64,000 bases of DNA from Alphaproteobacteria bacterium (GCA_021298215.1 JAJTEE010000003.1:124001-188000); one strand, 5' to 3'; shown: positions 37,495-47,483, numbered from the stretch's first letter. A program made the numbers and translations. Notes: generated from the sequence alone by a model not told the origin.

Positions 37495-38151
37495 ATGTCA
37501 TTTTCTGTTGCTATTGATGGGCCTGCTGGTGCTGGTAAGGGAACAATCGCAAAATTTTTAAGCGAAGAGTTTAATTTAAAGCACCTGGATACCGGCTTGT
37601 TATACCGAGAAGCAGCGCGGCTTGTGATTCAAGAAGGCGTGGATGTGCTAGATGTTGTGCATTTGGAAAAAATTGCTGAAAAAGTAAACATTAATAATAT
37701 AGCTGAAGAAAATCTCCGTAATGAGAAAGTTGCCTCCGTTGCTTCACAAGTAGCTGTTGTGCCGTCGCTTAGGCGTGTTCTAACGCAAAAAATGCGTGAT
37801 TTTGCTACTAAAATAGAGAAAAAATACCAAGGAGCCGTACTGGATGGACGCGACGTGGGAACAGTTGTATTGCCAGATGCTGATATAAAGCTCTATATAA
37901 CGGCCGATGAACAAGTTCGTGCATTACGCCGTACCAAAGAGCTTGATGAAGAAACTCTGGAAAAAGTTTTGGAAGAGATAAAACAACGCGATCGGCGTGA
38001 TCAACATCGTGAAGTAGCACCGATGAACGCAGCAGACGATGCCATTATTTTGGATACAACATTTCTAAGTATCGATGAAGCTTGTGAGAAAGCTGCTAAA
38101 ATCGTGACGCAAGGAATGTCTGAAGTTCTAGTAAAAACAAAAATAAGCTGA
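37495..38151 (+). CDS. cmk: Cytidylate kinase
   Basis: 218 residues. P-loop AIDGPAGAGKGTIAK, then LDTGLLYREAARL (NMP binding), LDGRDVGTVVLPDADIKLYITA and the lid-region RDRRDQHREVAPM. It phosphorylates CMP and dCMP. In most proteobacteria cmk is followed by rpsA; here a terminator follows at once and rpsA is not present. Confidence 0.96.
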   Translation: MSFSVAIDGPAGAGKGTIAKFLSEEFNLKHLDTGLLYREAARLVIQEGVDVLDVVHLEKIAEKVNINNIAEENLRNEKVASVASQVAVVPSLRRVLTQKMRDFATKIEKKYQGAVLDGRDVGTVVLPDADIKLYITADEQVRALRRTKELDEETLEKVLEEIKQRDRRDQHREVAPMNAADDAIILDTTFLSIDEACEKAAKIVTQGMSEVLVKTKIS

Positions 38152-38195
38152 AAAAGAGCCTTCTTTAAGAATCTTAAAAAATAGAGGCTCTTTTT
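38151..38195 (+). terminator. Rho-independent terminator after cmk
   Basis: AAAAGAGCC (within 38151-38160) pairs with GGCTCTTTT (38186-38194) around a loop of about 25 bases, ending in a T5 run. It starts at the last base of the cmk stop codon. Confidence 0.75.
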
Positions 38196-38211
38196 CTTAT
38201 TTAGTAAAGTT

Positions 38212-39270
38212 TTATTCAAGTCCTAGCATAGCAAGGATAAATTCTCCTGTACCAACAATTGCTCTCATGCTGAGCTCGATCGCTCTGTAACTAAATAACT
38301 TAGGAATCCTTTTCCACATTGCGCTTGGATTATCAAGTTCATAACGTTGTAAAGTCCCCATGTACTTACTCGTACTCTCAATAAGGCCCATGATATTTTC
38401 AAAAAGACCTCTGGATGTATGATCGGCACCATCAAGTACAATTCCAAGATCTATCATTTTTTGCATTACTTTGTGCAACGAGCGATAATCTGTAATATCT
38501 TGTGGATCTATATCTTTTAACCATTTTATCGCTAAAAATGCATTTGCAAAAACATTGCAATCAGAACCAATGCAGCTTTGCACACTTAAGTGATGATAGG
38601 TAATTATAGTCGTAGGACTTAATCGTATCCCAAGCTTTTTAAACCAATTATCGGTACCACCCGTAATAAAAGGTTCTGTTATTCTTTTACTATCCTTTTT
38701 TCTATCTCTATATTCTAAACTGTCAAAAATATTGAAAAAAACGTGAATGTCTGCACCTGAGCGATGACATTCTAATTTTAAGTATTCAACGTGATGCCCA
38801 AAGTATTCTGTTAGAATTGGTGCGTAAATAGTAACCTTTTGTGTGCTAGCGCTAGAGAACGCATGGCTGATAAGATGGGCATATAAATGAGTCGTAGAAC
38901 CAGGATTTCGCAATGAATATCCTGTCCCATAAAGAATGCTCAGTTCATCTGATGAATTATTATAAACGAGATATTTTGCAAGGTCTCTGTTAGGGTTACT
39001 ATCGTCTACTGCAGTTATATTTGATCTGTTAAGTTTTTCTTTAAAAGAACGAATCTCGCATCCTTTTCGAGTTGCGCATAAATTTTCTAAGCGTTCCTCA
39101 TTCGTGAAGCTTCCCCCAAAAAGAGTAAAGGCAAGGTATTCTCCGCCTGTTACTGGTTGTCCTGTAGTTTTCTGAATGCGATCGAGATGTTCTTGTAATT
39201 CACCATCTATGCCTGAAGCTTTAAAAAATATAAAGGCTAGGATTAAACAAAACGTTTTCATAGTTTTCAT
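38212..39270 (-). CDS. Predicted exported CE-clan (Ulp1/YopJ-like) cysteine protease
   Basis: 352 residues from the ATG at 39270 (a 14-residue longer frame opens at 39312). A signal peptide (MKTMKTFCLILAFIFFKASG) is present. The spacing and motifs of the Ulp1-type catalytic site can be read in order: His160 in FGHHVEYLKLE (like the H-W/F-x-x-L motif), Asp183 in FFNIFDSLEY (the Y/F-D-S-L motif), Gln231 in SVQSCIGSDC, and Cys238 in SDCNVFANAFLAIKWL (the Q-x(5-6)-D-C-G-h-F motif, with N in place of G). Clan CE enzymes include SUMO and ubiquitin proteases and YopJ acetyltransferases of pathogens. The assignment is motif-based and overall similarity is low; the protein could be inactive or wholly unrelated. 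An effector acting on host ubiquitin-like proteins is an inference. Confidence 0.55.
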   Translation of the reverse strand: MKTMKTFCLILAFIFFKASGIDGELQEHLDRIQKTTGQPVTGGEYLAFTLFGGSFTNEERLENLCATRKGCEIRSFKEKLNRSNITAVDDSNPNRDLAKYLVYNNSSDELSILYGTGYSLRNPGSTTHLYAHLISHAFSSASTQKVTIYAPILTEYFGHHVEYLKLECHRSGADIHVFFNIFDSLEYRDRKKDSKRITEPFITGGTDNWFKKLGIRLSPTTIITYHHLSVQSCIGSDCNVFANAFLAIKWLKDIDPQDITDYRSLHKVMQKMIDLGIVLDGADHTSRGLFENIMGLIESTSKYMGTLQRYELDNPSAMWKRIPKLFSYRAIELSMRAIVGTGEFILAMLGLE

Positions 39271-39456
39271 AAAAATTACCAAAAATAGCAATAAAGTATA
39301 TATATGTTGCAAAAATACAAATTACAAGCACAATGTTGGTTGCTATTCAGGGTTATTGCAATTCGTTAATCTGAGATTAAAAGTTTACATCTTCTAGACA
39401 TATATAGGTCAGTTTTAAAACTTGCTTATCTAAAAGATAATCCCTATATCTAATTC

Positions 39457-40542
39457 ATGACAAAAATTAATATTATTGGCCAAAGCCGAGAGGCGCTAAA
39501 TGCTCAATTCGTGGAATTGGGCTTACCTTCTTTTCGTGTTCAGCAGGTTTGGAATTGGCTTTATCATCATGGGGTGCGCAATTTTGACGCCATGACAAAT
39601 ATTGCAGCGCCTGGTCGAGAAATTCTTTCGAATTTTTACACCATTGAGCGCCCACACGTCGCGCAAGCTCAAGCATCTACCGATGGAACACAAAAATGGC
39701 TTTTGCGTTTTTCTGACAATCAAGAAGCCGAAACTGTCCATATCCCAGAAGTTGATCGCGGTACACTTTGTATTTCCTCTCAAGTTGGCTGTACGCTGAC
39801 CTGCTCGTTTTGCCATACCGGTACGCAAATGTTGGTGCGTAATTTAACCTCGGCAGAAATAGTGGGGCAGGTTATGGTGGCGCGTGATGTGTTTAACGAA
39901 TGGCCAACGCCTATTGGTAATCGCCACATTAGCAATGTGGTCCTGATGGGCATGGGTGAGCCTTTATATAATTATGAAAATGTAGCAACCGCCATTAAAA
40001 TTCTAACGGATGAAAAAGGTATTAATTTATCAAAGCGCAAAATTACCCTTTCCACCTCAGGTGTCGTGCCGATGATTGAACAATGCGGTCGTGATCTTGG
40101 TGTAAGCCTTGCGATTTCTCTTCATGCTGTGACCGATGAATTGCGTAATGAACTTGTGCCTCTTAATCGCAAATACCCTATAAAGGAACTACTAGAAGCT
40201 TGTCGTCAGTACCCAAACCTTAGTAACGCGCGCCGTATTACTTTTGAATACGTGATGCTGAAAGGCGTGAATGATTCGGTAGCAGAGGCAAGAAAACTTG
40301 TGCAGCTTATCAAAGGAATTCCTGCGAAAATTAACTTAATCCCATTTAATCCATGGCCAGGTAGCCCGTATGAGTGTTCAACACCACAGGCAATTTCAGC
40401 TTTTGCAGAAGTTGTGTATCGCGCTGGTTATGCATCTCCCGTGCGTACACCAAGAGGGCGTGATATTTTGGCTGCGTGTGGTCAATTAAAATCGGAAAGC
40501 ATGCGCCAGCGCAAATCTAAATGTAGTTCAGAAGCAGCTTAA
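39457..40542 (+). CDS. rlmN: Dual-specificity RNA methyltransferase RlmN
   Basis: 361 residues. N-terminal helical domain ([14 protein letters not shown]), then the radical SAM motif [13 protein letters not shown] near residue 110, [24 protein letters not shown]-type segment (here [15 protein letters not shown]), and a C-terminal [11 protein letters not shown] with the second catalytic cysteine. It methylates C2 of A2503 in 23S rRNA and A37 in some tRNAs. The stop overlaps the convergent EamA gene by four bases. Confidence 0.97.
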   Translation: MTKINIIGQSREALNAQFVELGLPSFRVQQVWNWLYHHGVRNFDAMTNIAAPGREILSNFYTIERPHVAQAQASTDGTQKWLLRFSDNQEAETVHIPEVDRGTLCISSQVGCTLTCSFCHTGTQMLVRNLTSAEIVGQVMVARDVFNEWPTPIGNRHISNVVLMGMGEPLYNYENVATAIKILTDEKGINLSKRKITLSTSGVVPMIEQCGRDLGVSLAISLHAVTDELRNELVPLNRKYPIKELLEACRQYPNLSNARRITFEYVMLKGVNDSVAEARKLVQLIKGIPAKINLIPFNPWPGSPYECSTPQAISAFAEVVYRAGYASPVRTPRGRDILAACGQLKSESMRQRKSKCSSEAA

Positions 40543-41441
40543 CTTTTTCTTCTCTTATTTCTATATTCAATGCGAATCAGCCAAGCATAACTAAGCAAAA
40601 TAACGCTGCCTCCTAGTACTGTGGTAAGCGGAGGCAGTTCTGCAAAGAAAATAACGCCAGCAAAAATATTGATGGGGAATCTTGCATATTTAAAAGGTGC
40701 GATAAAGCTTGTATGAGCGTATGTATATGCTTCGATGATACATGTTTGCGTTAACATATAGCTGCATCCTATAACTGCTAATTTTAGTATTTCAGAGGAA
40801 GGTGGAAAAATCCACGGCGTATATAATTGGCTTAATAATGCAAATAAAGCCATGAAACTTAGAAGATAAATTAGCGTGGTTTGCGAGGAATCATCCTTTG
40901 ATAAACGTTTTACAAATAATGAAGATGCGGAAAAAAAGAAAGCTGATAAAAGAGGTAAGAAGGCATAATAGCTGAAAATTTTTTGGCTTGGATGCAGAAT
41001 TAGCATTACTCCTGCGAATCCCGCGATGATAGCAATCCAGGCTTTGAGGTGAAATTTTTCTTTAAAAAAAAGCATTCCCCCAAGGCTTGTAAAAAAAGCG
41101 CTTGTAATTGAAAGGGCTGATGATTCGGCTAATGGAAGATACATAACCGCGCTGATCCATGCCCAACTACCAAGTGCACCTGAAAGGCCTTTCAGACCAT
41201 GAATAGGCAAAATAGACGTTTTAAAAAAAGAAAAAAAACGTTGTCTGTAAATCGCTAAAAGTATTAATAACCCAGCAAGGCACTTAAAAAAAAGGATTTC
41301 CATCGGTGGTAATTCTTTAGAAATGCTATGGGTTGTAGCGCTTGTTGTGGTGGATGCTATGGTGGAGAGCACAATAAGTATGCCTCCGTACACGTTATCG
41401 GAAAAAAATTTTTTGCAAAAATTATGAAGAACGTTATGCAT
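40539..41441 (-). CDS. EamA/DMT-superfamily transporter
   Basis: 300 residues from the ATG at 41441, located inside the end of the upstream MFS gene; a frame from 41477 adds 12 residues read from that gene. Ten predicted membrane helices in two EamA repeats: [23 protein letters not shown] then [19 protein letters not shown] in the first half, and [20 protein letters not shown] at the end. Such proteins export amino acids or metabolites, or in obligate symbionts may import SAM or sugar phosphates. The substrate is not readable. Confidence 0.85.
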   Translation of the reverse strand: MHNVLHNFCKKFFSDNVYGGILIVLSTIASTTTSATTHSISKELPPMEILFFKCLAGLLILLAIYRQRFFSFFKTSILPIHGLKGLSGALGSWAWISAVMYLPLAESSALSITSAFFTSLGGMLFFKEKFHLKAWIAIIAGFAGVMLILHPSQKIFSYYAFLPLLSAFFFSASSLFVKRLSKDDSSQTTLIYLLSFMALFALLSQLYTPWIFPPSSEILKLAVIGCSYMLTQTCIIEAYTYAHTSFIAPFKYARFPINIFAGVIFFAELPPLTTVLGGSVILLSYAWLIRIEYRNKRRKS

Positions 41442-42597
41442 GCTCTTTTGATAATTTATAAAAATATAGTCCAGCAAGACTTGTAAAAATCAGACCACCA
41501 TAGAAAGCGCCGCTCTGGAAGTGCTCTGCTAAAAATCCTGCGATTGTATTTCCAAGTAATACTGCAACACCAGTTGTTAAGTAATACATGGCGAAGGCTG
41601 TTCCTCGCAAGTGAGAAAGGGTGTTTTCAGCAATTAAGGCGGCTAATACGCCGTGCGTCATTCCCATATGCAGGCCGCAAAGCATAAAACCTAAAATAAT
41701 CCAATATTTGTTGGGGGCCATAATCATAATGCAATTTGCTAAAATAAGAACAAGCAAGCCAAGTAGTAAAACGCGCAGTTTGCTAGTTTTATCCGCAAAC
41801 CTACCCATAGGCCATGCGGTATTTGCGCACACTATATTATAGGCAACAAATAGAAGGGGAATTAGCGCTACTGACCAATCATAATCTTTTGCGCGTAAGT
41901 TTAAGAATGCTTCGCTGAATCGTGCTTGCATCAAAATAAAAATGCCGCCAAGAATTTGCCAATAGCGTTTTGGTAAATTACGTACTTCAGCCCAATGCCA
42001 GGTTACTTGCTTTTTTATGGCTTTATTATCATGCACAAATCGATACAAAACAATTAAAGCAAAAATGCCAGGTAGAATAGAAAACCAAAATACCACGCGA
42101 TAATTTTGAGTGAGCGCAAATAAGCCTGATGCTAATGCTCCGCCAACCACAAAGCCTGCTGTTTCTAAAGTGTAACGCATGCCATAGGAGGCTCCTTGGC
42201 TAGATTTAGGGCTGATATCAGCAATAAGGGCATCTGAAGGTGCGGAGCGTACGCCCTTGCTTAGTCTATCAAGAGTTCGTGCCCAAAAAATGGACCACAC
42301 ACCTGAAGATAGTGCAAACAAAGGTTTAACCGCAGCGGTGCCAAGGGTGCCTATTAGAATCAGTGATCTTCTTGTTTTGAATAAATCACTGAACACGCCT
42401 GAGAAAACTTTTGCCAAAAAAGCGGTGAATATTGCCACCCCTTCAATAAATCCAAGCGTCGTTTTTGAAACTTTTAACTCATCAGTTAAAAAAGTCGGGA
42501 GGAGAGAAAAAACCATTAATGAAGCTACGCTCCACAAAAACGTTACCCAGCAAACAGCCCATAACGTTTTTTTATCTGCACTAGAAATAGAATCCAA
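41434..42597 (-). CDS. MFS transporter
   Basis: 387 residues with 12 predicted helices. The loop 2-3 signature is FSGVFSDLFKTRRSLI; ARTLDRLSKGVRSAPSDALIAD and GMRYTLETAGFVVGG follow, and the second-half loop is WPMGRFADKTSKLRV. It is a paralogue of the transporter at the left edge of the window. Substrate unknown. Its end overlaps the start of the EamA gene by eight bases, so the two transporters are likely translated together. Confidence 0.88.
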   Translation of the reverse strand: MDSISSADKKTLWAVCWVTFLWSVASLMVFSLLPTFLTDELKVSKTTLGFIEGVAIFTAFLAKVFSGVFSDLFKTRRSLILIGTLGTAAVKPLFALSSGVWSIFWARTLDRLSKGVRSAPSDALIADISPKSSQGASYGMRYTLETAGFVVGGALASGLFALTQNYRVVFWFSILPGIFALIVLYRFVHDNKAIKKQVTWHWAEVRNLPKRYWQILGGIFILMQARFSEAFLNLRAKDYDWSVALIPLLFVAYNIVCANTAWPMGRFADKTSKLRVLLLGLLVLILANCIMIMAPNKYWIILGFMLCGLHMGMTHGVLAALIAENTLSHLRGTAFAMYYLTTGVAVLLGNTIAGFLAEHFQSGAFYGGLIFTSLAGLYFYKLSKEHA

Positions 42598-42661
42598 GAA
42601 TACTCTCAGTCTTTATTTTCATCATATCATAAGGGATTTATGTGTTATTGGCAAAGAACCG

Positions 42662-43051
42662 TTATTTTTTATTTACAATTAGATGAAATAAAGAAGTAAA
42701 AGAGCTTAAGCGCTCTGCATACCTAATATTGGGTTCATTTATTGTGTTAGGTAATTCTAGCAACTCTTCCAAAGAGTAGTCTTTTAAAAAGCTATCTACT
42801 AAAGCTTGCAAAAATTCTTTCGTATCGAATTCTGCTAAGCAGCGCGATACACAATAACCATTAAAAAGATCCTGAAATTCCTTTTCATACGTTTGTATTG
42901 CTTTTTTATGAGAAGTTAGATGAATAGGTACTTTGCCGTGTGTTGAATCTGGATTTGAAAAATCATCAGTATCTTCAGATGCATATAAAAAATAAGAAAA
43001 TTCAATCACTAATAGAAAGCTAATAACTGACTTAAAAATCGCAAAATACAT
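42662..43051 (-). CDS. Small exported protein of unknown function
   Basis: 129 residues from the ATG at 43051, preceded by an aaaggggc ribosome-binding site; the longer frame from 43093 overlaps the upstream gene. Signal peptide (MYFAIFKSVISFLLVIEFSYFLYAS), then a mostly helical mature region with one CVSRC cysteine pair. Not recognised. It lies ten bases downstream of the 43940-43062 gene and is probably in one operon with it. Confidence 0.65.
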   Translation of the reverse strand: MYFAIFKSVISFLLVIEFSYFLYASEDTDDFSNPDSTHGKVPIHLTSHKKAIQTYEKEFQDLFNGYCVSRCLAEFDTKEFLQALVDSFLKDYSLEELLELPNTINEPNIRYAERLSSFTSLFHLIVNKK

Positions 43052-43061
43052 TTTGCCCCTT

Positions 43062-43940
43062 TTATAAACTTGCCACTTCCTTCTTTCGAGCAATCAAAAT
43101 ATTAGTGGGAACTTTTCTGCATCCGTATCCAAAACAAACATTTAGCGCAGGTTTATTTAAGCTTTCGCTGTATGCTTTGAAACTTAATTGCTCAAAACCT
43201 CCAGGAAATTTATACGGCATTAAGTATTGACCGTGCAAGTCCAAAGTGAAACGATCTTTTAAAAATTCAAACGGAATGCCGGTGCTGTCTTGCACAAAAA
43301 TGTTGGCGTTTTCCAACATAAAGTTTCTAAACGTTTTAAATTTCTTTTGATGAGGAAGGTACGAGGCAGCTTTAAATAGCACAGCGTCAAATGGCTTAAG
43401 TGAGGCTAAAAATTCTAGATTAATTTGATCATTATCAAGTCCTGACTTGTAATATCTAATAAGGCGCTGTTTATCATTGTACGTGAAAGTCAGCTGTACA
43501 GCATTTGATTTTCCATCAATAGCTTTTACGGCGATATTTGTGGCTCCTAAATTTTCAAGCTGTTTTAAAATAATCGTGGTAACGTTTCTTACGCCCGATG
43601 CCATTTGATCCGTAATAAAGAAGCTACGCTTGTATAGTGAGGACAAGTTGCTAAGGGATTGGTTGTCTAGCTCTACGGGAAAATCATCGACAGGCTGCGC
43701 TGGTTCGAGTCCCATCAATGTTAGTGTTTCAAAATCAGGAAACATTAATAAAGGGTAAGTGACATCTGGACCGCCGAATGGATAAAACACATGGGGCCCT
43801 ACGTTTTTAAGATATTTATTTCCAAACTCAACCAAATTTGGTTGTTGTTTAGCTTTAAAGTTATCAAAAAGAGGACCAGCGAAAAGAATATTAATGCTTA
43901 GCCCTATTAAATATATCCAGCGCAATAAGTTCGATTTCAT
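43062..43940 (-). CDS. Exported protein with PFGGPD and GLEP motifs
   Basis: 292 residues with a signal peptide (WIYLIGLSINILFAG). The segment VFYPFGGPDVTYPLLMFPDFETLTLMGLEPA and, further on, FKAASYLPHQKKFKTFRNFMLENANIFVQDSTGIPF resemble an uncharacterised exported protein family known from various bacteria (PFSGPDFLYA and GLEPVG variants), as I recall it; I cannot name a function. The conserved blocks are well spaced and suggest a folded periplasmic or secreted domain rather than a repeat protein. Confidence 0.65.
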   Translation of the reverse strand: MKSNLLRWIYLIGLSINILFAGPLFDNFKAKQQPNLVEFGNKYLKNVGPHVFYPFGGPDVTYPLLMFPDFETLTLMGLEPAQPVDDFPVELDNQSLSNLSSLYKRSFFITDQMASGVRNVTTIILKQLENLGATNIAVKAIDGKSNAVQLTFTYNDKQRLIRYYKSGLDNDQINLEFLASLKPFDAVLFKAASYLPHQKKFKTFRNFMLENANIFVQDSTGIPFEFLKDRFTLDLHGQYLMPYKFPGGFEQLSFKAYSESLNKPALNVCFGYGCRKVPTNILIARKKEVASL

Positions 43941-44110
43941 AAAATTTGTTTTAATTTTTCCAGATTAGAGCTTAGCACGTGAAACGTTAAAAACCTTTTA
44001 ACAAAATGCTTTAGGCTTTAATTATCTTGAAATGCCCGAGTTTATCTTTGAATTTATGCCAAAATTACGTCTAATTTGCAATTGGGCTGCGGTGGAGTGT
44101 TTAAGGATTG

Positions 44111-44150
44111 ACGAGAAAGATTAAAAGCGCAAAGCTCTAATCCTTCTCGT
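44111..44150 (-). terminator. Long stem-loop after dksA
   Basis: On the minus strand ACGAGAAGGATTA (44150-44138) pairs with TAATCTTTCTCGT (44123-44111) over 13 bases with one G-U wobble, and a further four inner pairs close a 5-base loop. It lies ten bases after the dksA stop. A uridine tract is missing, so it may be a terminator variant or an mRNA-stabilising hairpin. Confidence 0.5.
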
Positions 44151-44160
44151 TAATATTATA

Positions 44161-44562
44161 TTAGTGTCGCGATAACTCATTTTCCTCCTGTGCATCTAAA
44201 CAGTATGCTGTATAAGGAGCGGCAATAAGACGGTTTACGCCGATGGGTTCTCCCGTTACGACGCAATATCCATAGTTTCCACATGCAAGCCGTTGTAGGG
44301 CTAATTCTACTTGTCGGCATAATTGTTTTTCGTGTTCATGAAAGACATGATGGTTGAAGCGCAAATTTTCTGTTGTCCCTTGATCTATCAAATCTGATTC
44401 ATGATCCGTATGAGCAAGAGCAATAGCTGTGCAAAAATGATCTTCCTCAATATATTTCTGCAGTTCCTGAACTAATAAGCTTTGGAAAAAATTCTTCATT
44501 TGTGCGGACATATACACAGGGTCCTGCAAAGGGTTATATGTTTGTCGATTAGCTTTTGCCAC
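44161..44562 (-). CDS. dksA: RNA polymerase-binding protein DksA
   Basis: 133 residues from a GTG at 44562, chosen because a GGAGG sits exactly five bases before it; the ATG at 44574 overlaps that site and one at 44598 is further off. A coiled-coil region (about 30-90) is followed by the C-terminal finger GYCVVTGEPIGVNRLIAAPYTAYCLDAQE. Two of the four zinc cysteines are replaced (CVVT, CLDA), as is typical of alphaproteobacterial DksA. With (p)ppGpp it tunes transcription initiation. Confidence 0.9.
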   Translation of the reverse strand: MAKANRQTYNPLQDPVYMSAQMKNFFQSLLVQELQKYIEEDHFCTAIALAHTDHESDLIDQGTTENLRFNHHVFHEHEKQLCRQVELALQRLACGNYGYCVVTGEPIGVNRLIAAPYTAYCLDAQEENELSRH

Positions 44563-44779
44563 AAAAACCTCCATAGGCAATATTAATGCGTGCATCATAA
44601 TCTCTTTTGTGTGGTTATCAAGCTGGATAATTATACAGGTTTGCCATTTAATTATTAGAAGGGAAATTCCTAATAAATAGCAGATTCATTGAATTTATTG
44701 AAACTAGACAATCATCCAGACTTGTATAATTTGCCAGGATAGACATTCCCTTCTTTTCGTGCGACTAAGGACGTAATAA

Positions 44780-45664
44780 TTGATCAAGCGTAAGGATTCA
44801 ACGTGTTTTGTATTTATGGTGGCGATCTTGATGTCTTCTCTTTTTACACTGCGGGGGATGATGCCTGACAATTATCAAAATTTTACTATAGCTGTTGAGT
44901 CAAGAGCTTTGGGCAATGAATCTAGAGATCCTAAAATTCCAACACTAGCTTTGGGTGGAAAAATCCCAACGCTTAACCAAGCCGAATACATGACGCTAGA
45001 AAGCGATAAACTTTCGGATGAGTTTATTGAGTCTGCAGCAAAGTGGGGGAGAGAAGGGGTTCCTTCCGTTGATGTAGGGGCGGCTTATGGTATTATTTCG
45101 CTTATGGCCCTCGAGAGGGGAGCTATTCTTATTGCTAATGATGTTGAAAGAAGACATCTGCTTATTCTTAGAAAAAATGCGTCAAAACGAAATTTGAGTC
45201 GGCTTTTTTTAAACACGCGATCGTTTCCTGAACAGACTTCTTTCCCTCCAAATTCGGTAGGAGCGATTTTGCTGCGTCGAGTTGTGCATTTTCTTAATCC
45301 GTCGCAAATGGAATTGGCCATGGATAAAATTGTTGAGTGGTTAAAACCCGGTGGAAGCGTTTTTATTGTGACGATGAGCCCATATCATTATTCTCTAAAA
45401 GGTTTTGATACAACCTATGAAGAAAGATGGGAAAATGGAAATCCTTGGCCGGGTGAGATTCATAATATGCGCAGCTACATTCCTGATTGTGCTAAAGACA
45501 TTCCGGATTATTTGCATGTGATGGATACGAGGCCGTTAATTCAAGCACTTGAAAAAAGAGGAATGGTAATTAAGCAAGCATACCTTTTTAATTATAAGCG
45601 TCTAAAATCACGTGGTGAAGATGTAAATGGCTACTGCGCCATCGAAGCCCAAAAGCCAATGTAG
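44780..45664 (+). CDS. Exported SAM-dependent methyltransferase-like protein
   Basis: 294 residues from a TTG at 44780 that has an aagga site eight bases upstream and produces a complete signal peptide (KRK, then CFVFMVAILMSSLFTL). Starting at the ATG at 44816 would remove the basic n-region. The mature part is a class I methyltransferase: motif I SVDVGAAYGIISL near residue 97, an acidic loop IANDVERRHLL, and LKPGGSVFIVTMSP (post-motif III). The last third carries RSYIPDCAKDIPDYLH and RPLIQALEKRG. Methyltransferases are rarely exported because SAM is cytosolic; a substrate in a host cell would resolve this. Confidence 0.75.
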   Translation: MIKRKDSTCFVFMVAILMSSLFTLRGMMPDNYQNFTIAVESRALGNESRDPKIPTLALGGKIPTLNQAEYMTLESDKLSDEFIESAAKWGREGVPSVDVGAAYGIISLMALERGAILIANDVERRHLLILRKNASKRNLSRLFLNTRSFPEQTSFPPNSVGAILLRRVVHFLNPSQMELAMDKIVEWLKPGGSVFIVTMSPYHYSLKGFDTTYEERWENGNPWPGEIHNMRSYIPDCAKDIPDYLHVMDTRPLIQALEKRGMVIKQAYLFNYKRLKSRGEDVNGYCAIEAQKPM

Positions 45665-45786
45665 ATGATGTGTTTTCTATGACGTTCCTCTACTTGATAG
45701 CATGATTCAGTGAATCATATCGATAAGTAAGATGGGTGCATGTCTCAATTTGCCTTTTCTGATCTCGAACTGGAAGAGATAAGAAT

Positions 45787-47483
45787 CTAATTTTTTCTCG
45801 TGAAAGCGTAAATATTGGATGCTTGATTAGGTTGTGAATTGAGATTCTGATGTTGTTTGTAAGGCAAAGATAACCGTATATTAAGACCTTTATTAATCGT
45901 GCTAAATTCCTGAAATTTACCTCCAAATAATTCAACAAGACGGATAATTTCTTGAATGTCTAGGTCTGCACCATTGAAATGTTGGGAAGGTGGAAAGTGA
46001 TGAGAATCGCGCAATCTTTTGATTTCAAAGCTGCTTAAACCAAAACCATTATCTATTATCTGAATGATAAGATTTTTGTCATCATTACTAGCTTCTACAT
46101 AAGTGCGTATCAGAATTTCACAACCATCTTTAGTGCCTTCTAACGCTATGGATAAAAGACTTAGGATAATTTGTTTGAAACGCAGTTCATCTGTATCAAA
46201 TAAGGGGATATTATCTTGAAATTCATACGTGATTTTTTTATTTTGCAAAAACGTTAATTGAGAGATAACTAACACGCTTTCTTCTAGAGTTTTGTTTACG
46301 TTCATGGGAAGGATGTTGACTTTGGCGGTTGAGAGTTGTTTTAATTGAATAACATCCCCGTATATGTTTTCAATGATATGTAATTTTTCAGGATCACTGA
46401 GCGAATTTTTCAAAAAAATTCGAAGACGCCTTAAAATAATCTCACTTAAAACAAAAAAATCCTCATTAGATGTTTGTAAAAATTTTTCACGAGCTTTATA
46501 AGAAAGCTGCGAAACCTGAATTAAGTGTTTTCTAAATAAATAAAGTAAGAGCAAACAGAATATAGGTATTAAGCTAAATTCTAATACCCTAGGCAAAACA
46601 AGTGCATAAAATTTTTTTCTGGAGAGCGATGAATGATGGCCAACGAGAATGATGTAGGGTAAGTCATTCATTTTTGTATAAAAGCGGTAATCAATATGAT
46701 TGTGAAGTAAAGAATTCTTTAAAAATCCCTGCTTGGGCATGGTCAAAATTTCTTGAAGGATCTCTGTGTGAAAGGGACTTTTAAAGTCAGCTTCGTTATC
46801 GGCCGTTTGTAAAATAACGTTTCCATCATAGTCTAGAATTATAAAGCTTATCTGCTCAGCCTGAGTTAATCCTATAATTTTTGTAGTAATTGCAGCAACA
46901 CTAATGCCTACTACTAGCATGCCTAAAAATTTGTTTTTTCTATATCAATTATCCCAACGCCAGCTGGAATGACCCACAATCCACTTGGATTTCCAATTCC
47001 AGGTGGTGAAACTTGGAGTTTCCAAGGAATTTCACGGCATTTTTTTGTGTGAAGACGAAATGACATATCAATAGGGGTGGGGACTTTTCCAATCTGACTA
47101 TTGGCTTGTTGCATATTTTTATCATCATCCCATTCGATAAAGGTGATGCATGACTTAGCCTTGAAATCAGCTTCCCAAACCTGAGCTAGAAACCTCGCTA
47201 TATAGTGGAGATCTTTAGCTTTATCGAAGCGCATAATTTGACGGCCGGCGTAGGATAAAATACGATTAGTTTCCTCTAAAAGCTCAGAAAATGTTTTTTC
47301 TATGTGACTAGCTTTTAAAGAAATTTCTCTATTTTCGTTGTGAATATGAGAAGTATAAATAGAATAACTTATGCCAGTTACTATCACAAAAGCTAAGATT
47401 ATAATGACAGCAGCGTAATACCAAATGTCGTAAATCGGTATTTTTTTGCGACATAAGTAAGCTTCACTTTTTATTCTAAACAT
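45787..47483 (-). pseudogene. Sensor histidine-kinase-like protein, frameshifted
   Basis: Two frames form one protein. The upstream frame (47483-46923) has a membrane helix (about 21-44) and a periplasmic Cache-like sensor ending WVIPAGVGIIDIEKTNF. The downstream frame (46920-45787) resumes at GMLVVGISVAAITTKI, a second sensor half, a second membrane helix, and an HATPase_c domain with IIDNGFGLSS and GLNIRLSLP. One extra T in the T5 run at 46925-46929 (minus strand TTTTT) restores FLGMLVVGISV. The kinase half also lacks a recognisable phospho-acceptor histidine (the DHp region reads NEDFFVLSEIILRRL) and the usual N-box asparagine. It therefore looks like a decaying pseudokinase; no response regulator is adjacent. 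Confidence 0.7.
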
